Source: an uncultured Alphaproteobacteria bacterium (GTDB taxonomy: Bacteria > Pseudomonadota > Alphaproteobacteria > Sneathiellales > Sneathiellaceae). Taken from it: DNA of 8,492 bases. The translations under genes were made by a program, and so were the position numbers. This document shows, in pieces, positions 1 to 6,935 of this stretch. Under the pieces are notes generated by a model. The model worked only from the letters and a program-made list of their open reading frames with translations. It was not told the DNA's origin and ran no database searches. Position 1 is the stretch's first letter; each line of letters begins with the position of its first letter. The DNA lies in assembly GCA_937910835.1 (NCBI GenBank), contig CALEMG010000302.1, positions 1 to 8,492 on the forward strand, given 5' to 3'.

Positions 1-40
1 GCAGGCTGGGTACCATCTTATTTATCTTATCAACACCCAT
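1..40 (-). CDS. N-terminus of a probable CoA-transferase subunit A (partial, runs off left edge)
   Basis: Only 13 codons are inside the window, reading MGVDKINKMVPSL from an ATG at position 40 on the minus strand. The start is well supported: an AAGGGA ribosome site lies 8 bases upstream, and the gene begins 24 bp after the stop of the acyl-CoA dehydrogenase, as expected for an operon. The INK-x-V-x-S-L pattern resembles the N-terminus of subunit A of succinyl-CoA:3-ketoacid or 3-oxoadipate CoA-transferases (PcaI/ScoA type), where an I-[ND]-K segment is followed by a helix leading to a glycine-rich CoA-binding loop. That loop is outside the window, so the family call is an inference from few residues. 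That a gene starts here is much surer than what it encodes. Confidence 0.5.
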   Translation of the reverse strand, partial: MGVDKINKMVPSL

Positions 41-64
41 ATCGATATTCCCTTTTCCAGTTTT

Positions 65-1219
65 TTAGTTCGTATGCGAGTTCAGCATATTGCGCGCAAT
101 GACTAGCTGCTGAATTTGCGTTGTTCCTTCATAAAGGCGCAGCAGGCGGACATCCCGGTAAAAGCGTTCGACCTTATATTCCGCCATATAGCCTGCGCCA
201 CCGTGGATCTGCACCGCCCGGTCCGCAATTTTCCCGGCTGCTTCCGTTGTGAACATCTTGCAGCAGGCCGCCAGCATCGAGATGTCTTCATTATTATCAT
301 ATTTCCGCGCAGCATCCAATGTCATTGCCTTGCCAGCGAAAAGCTCCGCCTGACTGTCGGCAAGTAGGGCCTGCACCAGCTGGAATTCACCGATCACAGT
401 CCCGAACTGCTTGCGCTCGGCTGCATAATTAAGTGCTTCTTGCAAAATGCGCTCTGAAATACCGGTCGAAACGGAACTCAAATGCAAACGCCCGCGATCC
501 AGCACCTTCATGGCGGTGTAAAACCCCTTCCCTTCAACGCCGCCGAGCAACGCAGACGCGGGAATGCGCGCATCCTCAAAAATAACATCACTTGTCTTCG
601 TGCACCGCTGACCCATTTTCTCGTCCGCCTTGGCAATCGTTACGCCCGGCACACCAGGATCTACAAGAAAGGCAGAAATGCCTGCTGCGCCTTTTTTCTC
701 GGGATCAGTGCGGGCCATTACTGTCAACATACCCGCTCGCAGCGCGTTAGTGATATAGCGCTTTGTCCCGTTCAGTACATAATCATCTCCGTCCCGGACC
801 GCGACAGTGCGCAAAGAAGCTGCATCTGAGCCGGCTTCCGGCTCCGTCAGGCAAAAAGAGGACATAATCTCACCGGAGGCGAGCCGCGGCAGATACTGTT
901 TCTTTTGTTCTTCTGTTCCTGTCATGACGAGGCCTTGGCTGCCGATGCCAACCGTCGTCCCGATCACCGAACGAAACGCCAGAGATGCTTTGCAAAGCTC
1001 ATGTATGATATGACACTCTTGCGCCATGCTCAGGCCTAGCCCGCCATATGCCTCCGGGATAGAGAGACCGAAAAGACCCAATTCCCGCATTTCCTGAATA
1101 ATTTCTTCGGGCACGTCATTCGTTTCTTCCACCGTATCTTCCGCAGGAACGAGCTTTTCGCGCACGAATCGGGCAACTGCATCTTTCATTAATTCAAATG
1201 TCTCGGCATCCAGAGCCAT
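65..1219 (-). CDS. Acyl-CoA dehydrogenase
   Basis: A flavoprotein of 384 residues, the usual length for the family, that would introduce a trans double bond between C2 and C3 of an acyl-CoA and pass electrons to electron-transfer flavoprotein in the cytoplasm. The three family regions are present in order: an N-terminal helical domain (about 1-118), a middle beta domain with the FAD/substrate signature CLTEPEAGSDA at 123-133, and a C-terminal helical domain with ERKQFG at 268-273 and QIHGGAGY at 337-344. Glu364 in LYEGTTQIQ sits where medium- and short-chain enzymes carry the catalytic base. Chain-length preference cannot be read. An upstream in-frame ATG would add 19 residues, but the start at 1219 is preferred because AAGGA lies just before it and the extension is an Asn/Lys-rich leader. 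It follows the IclR gene by 41 bp and precedes a probable CoA-transferase gene by 24 bp, which suggests a dedicated organic-acid catabolic operon rather than general fatty-acid oxidation. Confidence 0.93.
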   Translation of the reverse strand: MALDAETFELMKDAVARFVREKLVPAEDTVEETNDVPEEIIQEMRELGLFGLSIPEAYGGLGLSMAQECHIIHELCKASLAFRSVIGTTVGIGSQGLVMTGTEEQKKQYLPRLASGEIMSSFCLTEPEAGSDAASLRTVAVRDGDDYVLNGTKRYITNALRAGMLTVMARTDPEKKGAAGISAFLVDPGVPGVTIAKADEKMGQRCTKTSDVIFEDARIPASALLGGVEGKGFYTAMKVLDRGRLHLSSVSTGISERILQEALNYAAERKQFGTVIGEFQLVQALLADSQAELFAGKAMTLDAARKYDNNEDISMLAACCKMFTTEAAGKIADRAVQIHGGAGYMAEYKVERFYRDVRLLRLYEGTTQIQQLVIARNMLNSHTN

Positions 1220-1260
1220 CTTATATCCTTCTACTTTCTTATTATTATTTAGGTTTAATT

Positions 1261-2067
1261 TTAGTCGAGCCCGCACATTACCTCAACGCTTCTCGCCAAG
1301 CTGACGAGACGGGGCCCAACTTCTTCCCGCAGAGTCGCTTCTGTTACCAGATAAGCGGAGCCTCCGCAATTAAAGGCAACGATATCGCCGGTTGAATTAT
1401 CACGAGCCACGGCACCGACTGCATGAAAGCTTGACTGCCAGTCGCCTATAGAGAGGCAATATCCGAAATCTGCATAGTCCTTCTCAGCCCGTTCAATCCC
1501 CTTTTTTATCTTCGGCCATTCTTCAGCAGATTTCCGCCGGACATGATCGAGGAGAAAATTTTTCTCTCCATCCGGCAGTTTGCAAAGAAAGGCCCGACCA
1601 ATCGCTGTAGTCGCCATTGGCATGATTGAACCAACCTCTAACCGAAGCGTACTTTCATCGCCACCGCGAGCTGTTTCGACATACATCATGTTCAGCTGTA
1701 CGCGCGTCGCAAGAGCGACCCCCAAACCCACCTGCTTTGCAAGATCATGCATCAGGGGGCGAGACAACAATCGGAGTTTATTGTTAGCAAGATAGGTATA
1801 CCCGAGGGAAAGAACCGCTGGTGAGGGTTCATATTTGCCGACACTCTTTCGATAAGTCAGGAACCCAAGCTGCAGTAAGGTACTTGTCAAGCGCGAAACA
1901 GTAGATCTCGGCAGCTCCGTCCTCTTGGCAAGCTCATTATTTCCGAGGGGTCCTTCACCCGGGCGAAAGGCCTGTAAAATCTCTAGACCACGCGCTAAAG
2001 ATGTAACGAAATGTCGACTATTATCGGGTGTCGATATACCCCCAACGAATGTTTTCTCTTCCAGCAT
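1261..2067 (-). CDS. IclR-family transcriptional regulator
   Basis: A 268-residue protein, normal IclR length. Residues about 20-80 form the winged helix-turn-helix: HFVTSLARGLEILQAF opens it, NNELAKRTELPRSTVSRL is the recognition segment, and a YRKSVGKYEPS wing follows. The rest is the GAF-like IclR effector-binding domain, with the typical GSIMPMATTAIGRAFL stretch and an ending of the form RLVSLARSVE. Family members bind operators near their own promoter as dimers or tetramers and respond to small carboxylic or aromatic acids, acting as repressor or activator. It is first in a minus-strand operon with the acyl-CoA dehydrogenase and diverges from the TAXI-TRAP transporter genes, so both units are plausible targets. 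The ATG at 2067 has GGAAG directly abutting it, unusually close for a ribosome site, so translation initiation may be weak. The effector is unknown. Confidence 0.93.
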   Translation of the reverse strand: MLEEKTFVGGISTPDNSRHFVTSLARGLEILQAFRPGEGPLGNNELAKRTELPRSTVSRLTSTLLQLGFLTYRKSVGKYEPSPAVLSLGYTYLANNKLRLLSRPLMHDLAKQVGLGVALATRVQLNMMYVETARGGDESTLRLEVGSIMPMATTAIGRAFLCKLPDGEKNFLLDHVRRKSAEEWPKIKKGIERAEKDYADFGYCLSIGDWQSSFHAVGAVARDNSTGDIVAFNCGGSAYLVTEATLREEVGPRLVSLARSVEVMCGLD

Positions 2068-2194
2068 CTTCCAACAACAGTAAAAAAGGGATTTCTCGCG
2101 AAAAAAACTTGCAGAACTCTATTCCACTATGCAGAATACGGCCCTATTAGAAAACAAAAAAAATCCAACTCAAGTTTTCTTTAGGGAGACAATA
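2068..2194. promoter_or_regulatory. Divergent iclR / TAXI-TRAP control region
   Basis: This 127-bp AT-rich spacer separates the two divergently transcribed units and should hold both promoters and any IclR operator. The heptamer TGCAGAA occurs at 2110-2116 and again at 2130-2136, exactly 20 bp apart, so both copies would face the same side of the helix. Overlapping it is the inverted repeat TATTC (2120-2124) and GAATA (2134-2138) with a 9-bp spacer. A weak plus-strand promoter guess is TTGCAG (2109-2114) and CAGAAT (2132-2137) with 17 bp between them. The elements are seen; their role as promoter or operator is inferred from position. Confidence 0.4.
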
Positions 2195-3340
2195 ATGAAA
2201 ATAAGTACAAGCTTATGCGCTGTGGCAGCAGCGTTTGCTTTTTCGACTGCCGCATTTGCTGACGACGTAAAGCTTCCAGGCACACTTGCATGGAGCGCTT
2301 ATAACACAGGCACTACCGGTTATAACCAGTCCGTCGCAATTGGTAAGGCGCTAAAAGACAAATATGGTGTTGATCTTCGGGTTGTTCCGGGTAAGAACGA
2401 TATCTCACGCATGGGTCCATTGCGGTCAGATAAGGTTCAGTTCATTGCCAACGGTGCTGGCACCTTCTATGCCTCTGAAGGTGTTTTTAACTTTGCGGTG
2501 TCGAGCTGGGGCCCTCAAAGAGTTCAACTGCTAATGTCGGCCACCTCTGATGCAAATCTTTCGGTTGGTGTCGCAGCGGATACCGGTGTCAAGACATTCC
2601 AGGATCTTAAAGGCAAGCGCGTCGGCGTGGTACGCAGTTCTCCTGCACTCACAATCGGAACTCAGGCAATTATCGCATTTGGTGGCCTGACCTTCGATGA
2701 TGTTGAAGTCGTGGAATTTGGCGGCTATGGCGCGATGTGGAAAGGCATGATTTCCGGCCAGATCGACGCAGCTTTTGCTTCTACCGCTTCCGGACCAACC
2801 AAGCAGCTTGAAGCGTCACCTCGGGGCATTTACTGGCCTCCGACTCCGGCAGCGGACAAGGAAGGCTGGGCACGCATTCAAAGTATCGCGCCTTATATCG
2901 TTCCACACACTGCCATATTGGGCACGGGGATCATTTCCAAGGAAACGCCGCATGATGGCGCCGCATACCCCTATCCAATCCTGATTACCCGCGCGGACCA
3001 GGATCCTGACCTTGTATATTCAATGGTGAAAGCTGTTCACTCTGAGTATGACAACTACAAGGATGCTCTCCCGGCTATGACTGGCTGGGCCATTGAAAAC
3101 CAGACTTTTGAATGGGCGGTTCCCTATCATCTGTCGGCGGTAAAATACTGGAAAGAAATCGGCGTCTGGACGGACGACATGGAAGCTCATAACAATTTGA
3201 TGATTAAACGTCAGGATGTTCTGGCCGACGCATGGGCAACCATGAAAGACAAAGACCTTGATGGCGATGCCTTCAAGGAAGAATGGATGAAAGTCCGTGC
3301 AGCTGCTCTTAAAGCTGCCGACATGAACCCGATTTTCTAA
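2195..3340 (+). CDS. TAXI-family TRAP transporter solute-binding protein
   Basis: A periplasmic binding protein of 381 residues that would capture a substrate, probably an organic acid, and deliver it to the TRAP permease encoded 25 bp downstream. A Sec signal peptide covers residues 1-22: positively charged start MK, a hydrophobic Ala/Phe core, and an AFA cleavage site before DD. The mature part matches the TAXI (TRAP-associated extracytoplasmic immunogenic) family: an early AYNTGTTGYNQSVAIGKAL segment, NGAGTFYASEG, and the lobe-crossing DLKGKRVGVV stretch followed by GGYGAMWKGMISGQIDAAF. The start at 2195 is chosen because it has AGGGAGA five bases upstream and gives a clean signal peptide; an in-frame ATG at 2129 would add 22 unlikely residues. 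Glutamate/glutamine-type substrates are known for some TAXI proteins, but this substrate cannot be inferred. The divergent IclR gene is the likely local regulator. Confidence 0.92.
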   Translation: MKISTSLCAVAAAFAFSTAAFADDVKLPGTLAWSAYNTGTTGYNQSVAIGKALKDKYGVDLRVVPGKNDISRMGPLRSDKVQFIANGAGTFYASEGVFNFAVSSWGPQRVQLLMSATSDANLSVGVAADTGVKTFQDLKGKRVGVVRSSPALTIGTQAIIAFGGLTFDDVEVVEFGGYGAMWKGMISGQIDAAFASTASGPTKQLEASPRGIYWPPTPAADKEGWARIQSIAPYIVPHTAILGTGIISKETPHDGAAYPYPILITRADQDPDLVYSMVKAVHSEYDNYKDALPAMTGWAIENQTFEWAVPYHLSAVKYWKEIGVWTDDMEAHNNLMIKRQDVLADAWATMKDKDLDGDAFKEEWMKVRAAALKAADMNPIF

Positions 3341-3365
3341 TAGTCCCTTACTTGTAGATTTCTAA

Positions 3366-5363
3366 ATGGAAACCAAAAAACAAGAAGACGGAGCGGTGGC
3401 GCCGCCAGAAGTAGCGCGCCACCGTAACCTTTCTTTCGGGTGGCGGGTGATCGTTATTGCGATCACCGTCATCGTTACCACGCTTGCTGTCAATCAGCTG
3501 TTTAATGCTGGATTCCTTGTCGGGCATACATGGCTCGACAACGAGTATCAGTATGCATTGTTTGGATTGCTGGTACCAATCGTGTTCCTGATTTTCCCGG
3601 CGACAAGCAAATCCTCCAGAGATCATGTTCCCTGGTACGACATACTGTTTGCCCTGGTCACCTTCGGCCTGCTGGTATTTTTCTTTATGAACGCCGCAGA
3701 AATTGTAGACAACGGATGGGAAATGGGCGCCCCAGACCACATCGTCACACTTGGCATGATTCTCTGGCTTCTGGTTCTTGAAGGGACAAGACGTGCCGGG
3801 GGCACTGCCCTGTTCGTGATCGTGGTTATCATTTCACTCTATCCGCTTTATGCCGATGTCATGCCGGGCCCGATTTCTGGCCTTGGTAGCACGCTCGCGG
3901 ATACAACGGCCTATCATGTCTTAAGCGCGGAGAGTATGCTCGGCATACCGATGCAGGCGCTTGCGAATCTGGTGATCGGCTTTCTTATCTTCGGCGTCGC
4001 CCTCACGCAGACCGGTGGCGGAAAGTTCTTTATTGACCTTGCGTTTGCGGCCCTTGGGCATGTACGTGGCGGTCCGGCAAAGGTTGCTATTTTCTCATCC
4101 GGCCTGATGGGTTCGATGAGCGGTAGTGTGATTTCAAACGTCATCACGACCGGCGTCATGACCATTCCCGCGATGCGCAAAACCGGATTTCGGCCATCCT
4201 ATGCCGCCGGTGTAGAGGCCTGCGCGTCGACGGGCGGCGTTCTCATGCCACCGATCATGGGTTCGACCGCCTTCATCATGGCGGTGTTCCTGAATATTCC
4301 CTATATCACCATCGCTGTGGCGGCAATCATTCCGTCCGTACTCTACTACCTCGCGCTATTCATCCAGATCGATGCCTATGCGGCACGGAACAACATGCCG
4401 GGTCTGCCCCGCGATCAGCTACCAAAACTTGGGGAAACCTTCCGTAAGGGGTGGCATTTTATCGCCGTGTTCGTCCTGCTCATCGTCATGCTTGTTTATT
4501 TGAAGCAGGAAGTGCTCGCACCGTTCTATGCAACTGCATTGCTGATCGTCATCAACCAGCTGTTTTCCTCCAACCGATGGGGAATGAAGGAATTCTGGGA
4601 ATTTCTTCTGGCAACCGGCAAGCTTCTTGCCGAGATTGCAGGCATTCTGGTCGGTGTTGGCTTGATTGTGGGTGCGCTGTCCATCACCGGCATGGCGGGC
4701 ACACTGGTCAATGACCTGATCTTTATGGCAGGCGGTAATATTCTTGTTCTTCTGCTGATGGGTGCGCTTACAAGCTTCATAATGGGTATCGGCATGACTG
4801 TGACTGCCGCTTACATCTTCCTTGCCATTGTCCTTGCACCAGCGCTTGTGCAAGGCGGCCTGGACCCGATGTCAGTGCATCTGTTCATCCTGTATTGGGG
4901 CATGGTTTCTTTCATCACGCCACCTGTTGCTCTGGGTGCCTTTGCGGCAGCGTCCATTGCGAGCGCCAATCCTATGCGCACAGGTTTCGAGGCAATGCGG
5001 TTGGGATCGATCATCTATTTCGTTCCCTTCTTCTTCGTTCTCGATCCGGCCTTTATTTTCCGCGGGGAGTTGAGCCAGACAGCCATTCTGTTCGTCTCGG
5101 CTGTGGCGGGTGTTATCCTGGTCGCTAGTTCACTGCAAGGATATCTCATATGGATTGGCAATCTGCACCGCCATCCCATACTTGGCTGGCCGATCAGGGC
5201 GCTTATTCTTATCGGTGGCCTTGCCTTGGCGACTCCGGGCGGAAGCGCGCTTATCCCATATAGCAATCTGGAATTGGCCCTCTTCGCGCTGATCACGGCC
5301 GGGTCAGCTGCGGCGGTCGCGTTCATGATTGAACGGCGTGCGAAAGCAACAGCAGTAATCTAG
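3366..5363 (+). CDS. Fused TRAP transporter permease (DctQ-DctM type, TAXI-associated)
   Basis: A 665-residue inner-membrane protein that combines the small (DctQ-like) and large (DctM-like) TRAP membrane subunits, as is usual for TAXI systems, and would drive ion-coupled uptake of the ligand held by the upstream binding protein. The first roughly 180 residues hold several hydrophobic helices after a hydrophilic start. The DctM part carries the family motifs GGGKFF near 217, GSMSGSVISNV near 249, and STGGVLMPPIMGSTAF near 290, each repeated in weaker form in the second half (MGIGMTVTAAYIFLA, FITPPVALGAFAAASIA). The protein is full length and ends with a basic tail. No convincing Shine-Dalgarno sequence precedes the ATG, so translation may be coupled to the upstream gene. 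Transcription probably stops at the hairpin 15 bp downstream. Confidence 0.93.
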   Translation: METKKQEDGAVAPPEVARHRNLSFGWRVIVIAITVIVTTLAVNQLFNAGFLVGHTWLDNEYQYALFGLLVPIVFLIFPATSKSSRDHVPWYDILFALVTFGLLVFFFMNAAEIVDNGWEMGAPDHIVTLGMILWLLVLEGTRRAGGTALFVIVVIISLYPLYADVMPGPISGLGSTLADTTAYHVLSAESMLGIPMQALANLVIGFLIFGVALTQTGGGKFFIDLAFAALGHVRGGPAKVAIFSSGLMGSMSGSVISNVITTGVMTIPAMRKTGFRPSYAAGVEACASTGGVLMPPIMGSTAFIMAVFLNIPYITIAVAAIIPSVLYYLALFIQIDAYAARNNMPGLPRDQLPKLGETFRKGWHFIAVFVLLIVMLVYLKQEVLAPFYATALLIVINQLFSSNRWGMKEFWEFLLATGKLLAEIAGILVGVGLIVGALSITGMAGTLVNDLIFMAGGNILVLLLMGALTSFIMGIGMTVTAAYIFLAIVLAPALVQGGLDPMSVHLFILYWGMVSFITPPVALGAFAAASIASANPMRTGFEAMRLGSIIYFVPFFFVLDPAFIFRGELSQTAILFVSAVAGVILVASSLQGYLIWIGNLHRHPILGWPIRALILIGGLALATPGGSALIPYSNLELALFALITAGSAAAVAFMIERRAKATAVI

Positions 5364-5377
5364 ATAGAGACCTGAGC

Positions 5378-5415
5378 AAAAAACGCCCGCCTGGATTTCC
5401 CGGCGGGCGTTTTTT
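5378..5415 (+). terminator. Strong intrinsic terminator after the TRAP permease
   Basis: A perfect 14-bp inverted repeat, AAAAAACGCCCGCC at 5378-5391 and its complement at 5402-5415, with a 10-base loop. The GC-rich core of eight pairs is followed by a run of T. Because the other arm starts with six A, the same hairpin would also end transcription arriving from the right on the minus strand. It begins 15 bp after the permease stop codon and insulates the transporter operon from the genes to the right. Confidence 0.95.
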
Positions 5416-5520
5416 ATTTAATATCCTTTAAAATCACCAGAGCCTTCTTGCGCTTGCGATGCCACATTGGCCATCGTATGTTGCAGCCGGAAAACTTATC
5501 TAACGGGAACGGTGGCTTAT

Positions 5521-6276
5521 ATGAGACGCGGATTGACAGTCGCAATGATCGGGATCGTCATACTTTTCTGCGTGGCAATCGTCACCGTCTATCTTTCAAT
5601 TGGATCTGTTATCACAGCGACCGTTGAGAACTACGGATCTGCCATCACACAAACCAAGGTCACTTTGCGAGAGACGGAGTTCTCCCCGACGACGGGTGAG
5701 GCTGAGTTGCTCGACCTCACAGTTGCAAGCCCCGCATCGTATAAAGCTCAGCCTGCCTTCATGACACCGCGCATTAAGATGCAGATCGATCCGCAAACCG
5801 TAAATAGCGAGACCATCGTCATTAAGCGTATGGAGATCGAAGCACCTGAGATTACCTATGAAATTACAAAATCCGGCGATAACTTACGCGCCATTCGCGT
5901 CCATATCAAAGAAGCTATAGCCGTTGAGGCACAGGGCCTCTATCCGACAGACCGCCCTGGGCCGCCGAAAAAATTTGCCATTAATGATCTATATATAACG
6001 AATGCCGTCGTCATTGTTCAGGCGGAGGAACTGGTCGGCAAGAAAGCAACGGCGGTATTGGATAATATCCACCTTGAAAATTTGGGCCGAGAGGAAAATG
6101 GGCTCTATCCGGCCGCGCTAATCGAAAAGATATATGGACCACTCCTTCAGACAATCGCCCTTGCCGCGCTTTCGACCGACCTTAACCTTTCCGACCAGGC
6201 GCTCAATATCCTTCGCGGTGCGAGCGATGAAACCGAAGAAGTGATTAATCGGATACGAAATCTCCTCGAAAAATAA
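5521..6276 (+). CDS. Membrane-anchored AsmA-like protein of unknown function
   Basis: A 251-residue protein with one N-terminal transmembrane helix (about residues 5-28, MRRG followed by a long hydrophobic run). The rest is an exported hydrophilic domain rich in short beta-strand-like stretches. The pattern after the membrane segment, with GSAITQTKVTL, then P-TTGEAEL-DLTV, then RIKMQID and IVIKRMEIEAPEITYE, resembles the N-terminal part of AsmA/DUF748-type envelope proteins. Those are usually much longer, so this would be a short version. The C-terminal 60 residues are predicted mostly helical. The ATG at 5521 is chosen: GGTGG lies 5 bases upstream and the membrane helix begins directly. A TTG at 5467 would add 18 residues ahead of it. 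It sits alone between a terminator and the TetR gene, so context gives no role. The family label is tentative. Confidence 0.7.
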   Translation: MRRGLTVAMIGIVILFCVAIVTVYLSIGSVITATVENYGSAITQTKVTLRETEFSPTTGEAELLDLTVASPASYKAQPAFMTPRIKMQIDPQTVNSETIVIKRMEIEAPEITYEITKSGDNLRAIRVHIKEAIAVEAQGLYPTDRPGPPKKFAINDLYITNAVVIVQAEELVGKKATAVLDNIHLENLGREENGLYPAALIEKIYGPLLQTIALAALSTDLNLSDQALNILRGASDETEEVINRIRNLLEK

Positions 6277-6291
6277 AGTTGCCGCCTACTG

Positions 6292-6319
6292 TTGAAGCGG
6301 GCATAACAGGCATTGTAAC
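6292..6319 (+). promoter_or_regulatory. Possible promoter of the TetR gene
   Basis: TTGAAG (6292-6297) and TGTAAC (6314-6319) each match four of six bases of the sigma-70 consensus, with a 16-bp spacer. The -10 element overlaps the left arm of the inverted repeat at 6316-6331, which would fit autorepression. This is a weak match judged by eye. Confidence 0.3.
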
Positions 6320-6331
6320 AACTGTTTGTTA
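6316..6331. promoter_or_regulatory. Candidate TetR operator 1 (upstream of tetR)
   Basis: A perfect 6-bp inverted repeat, TAACAA-CTGT-TTGTTA, 10 bp before the GTG start of the TetR gene. Size and placement suit an autoregulatory operator. A matching site of the same arm sequence and spacing lies at 7103-7118, ahead of the oxidoreductase gene. The repeat is seen directly; binding is inferred. Confidence 0.5.
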
Positions 6332-6341
6332 GGACCAGCCC

Positions 6342-6935
6342 GTGACTGAAAATACACGCGTACGCGAGGAAGGTCTCCACCGGAGCGATAACCGCCGACA
6401 GGAATTGATGGCGGCGGCAGCGCATCTGTTTAATCAGCGCGGATATGACGCCACGTCAATGCGGGATATTGCCCGCGAAGCTGGCATGCTGGCGGGATCG
6501 ATGTATTACCATTTTTCCTCTAAAGAGGACTTGATCGTCGCGACCTATGAAGAGGGAAAGCGCCTCATCAGCACGGCGGTGCTGGAGGCAACCGACGGAG
6601 TGGAGGATCCTTGGGAGCGACTAACCCAGGCAGCAATCGCCCATATGAATACCTTATTCGGCGGCAACAACTTCTCCATCCTATTATGCGCCGACATATC
6701 CCGGACGGCACCAACTTTAAGAAGCCGTCTTATCGAAATACGGGACAGCTACGACAAGCTCTTCATGGATTTGATTGAGGATTTGCCACTTCCGGACAAT
6801 ATCGACAAAGGATTACTGCGCCTGAGCTTACTGGGATCACTCAACTGGTCTACCAGTTGGTATCGTCCCGGCGGCCAGACACCAGCACAAATCGGCGCCT
6901 TTTTTGTGAGAGTTATGAGAGATGGCTTGGCTTGA
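6342..6935 (+). CDS. TetR/AcrR-family transcriptional regulator
   Basis: A 197-residue regulator of typical TetR length. The N-terminal DNA-binding domain runs from about 17 to 64: RRQELMAAAAHLFNQRGYDA is helix 1, TSMRDIAREAGM is the start of the helix-turn-helix, and GSMYYHFSSKEDLI is the conserved end of the recognition helix and helix 4. The remaining 130 residues form the helical ligand-binding and dimer domain, whose ligand cannot be told. The GTG start at 6342 is supported by AGGA seven bases upstream and gives a natural N-terminus; no other start precedes the HTH closely. The gene follows the AsmA-like gene by 65 bp, which contains a palindrome that may be its own operator. The next gene downstream is a 2-oxoacid:acceptor oxidoreductase with a matching palindrome, suggesting the regulator represses both itself and that enzyme. 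Confidence 0.93.
   Translation: MTENTRVREEGLHRSDNRRQELMAAAAHLFNQRGYDATSMRDIAREAGMLAGSMYYHFSSKEDLIVATYEEGKRLISTAVLEATDGVEDPWERLTQAAIAHMNTLFGGNNFSILLCADISRTAPTLRSRLIEIRDSYDKLFMDLIEDLPLPDNIDKGLLRLSLLGSLNWSTSWYRPGGQTPAQIGAFFVRVMRDGLA

Noticed and set aside
482..829. 115-codon plus-strand open frame opposite the acyl-CoA dehydrogenase
   Set aside because: It overlaps the highly conserved FAD/substrate region of the real gene and has no domain pattern.
2072..2081. CAACAACAGT, a reverse-complement 10-base match to part of the candidate TetR operator 2
   Set aside because: Only one arm is present; the bases where the second arm should be are a run of T/A, so it is not a full operator.
3348..3740. 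130-codon open frame on the minus strand opposite the start of the permease
   Set aside because: Its protein has no recognisable domain and it lies wholly opposite a clear TRAP permease gene; the Gln/Cys/Arg-rich composition is typical of antisense reading.
4419..4853. 144-codon minus-strand open frame inside the permease
   Set aside because: A His/Gln/Lys-rich shadow of hydrophobic membrane codons, without family resemblance.
6147..6425. 92-codon minus-strand open frame spanning the end of the AsmA-like gene and the start of tetR
   Set aside because: It covers two well-supported plus-strand genes and their regulatory spacer and shows no recognisable protein features.
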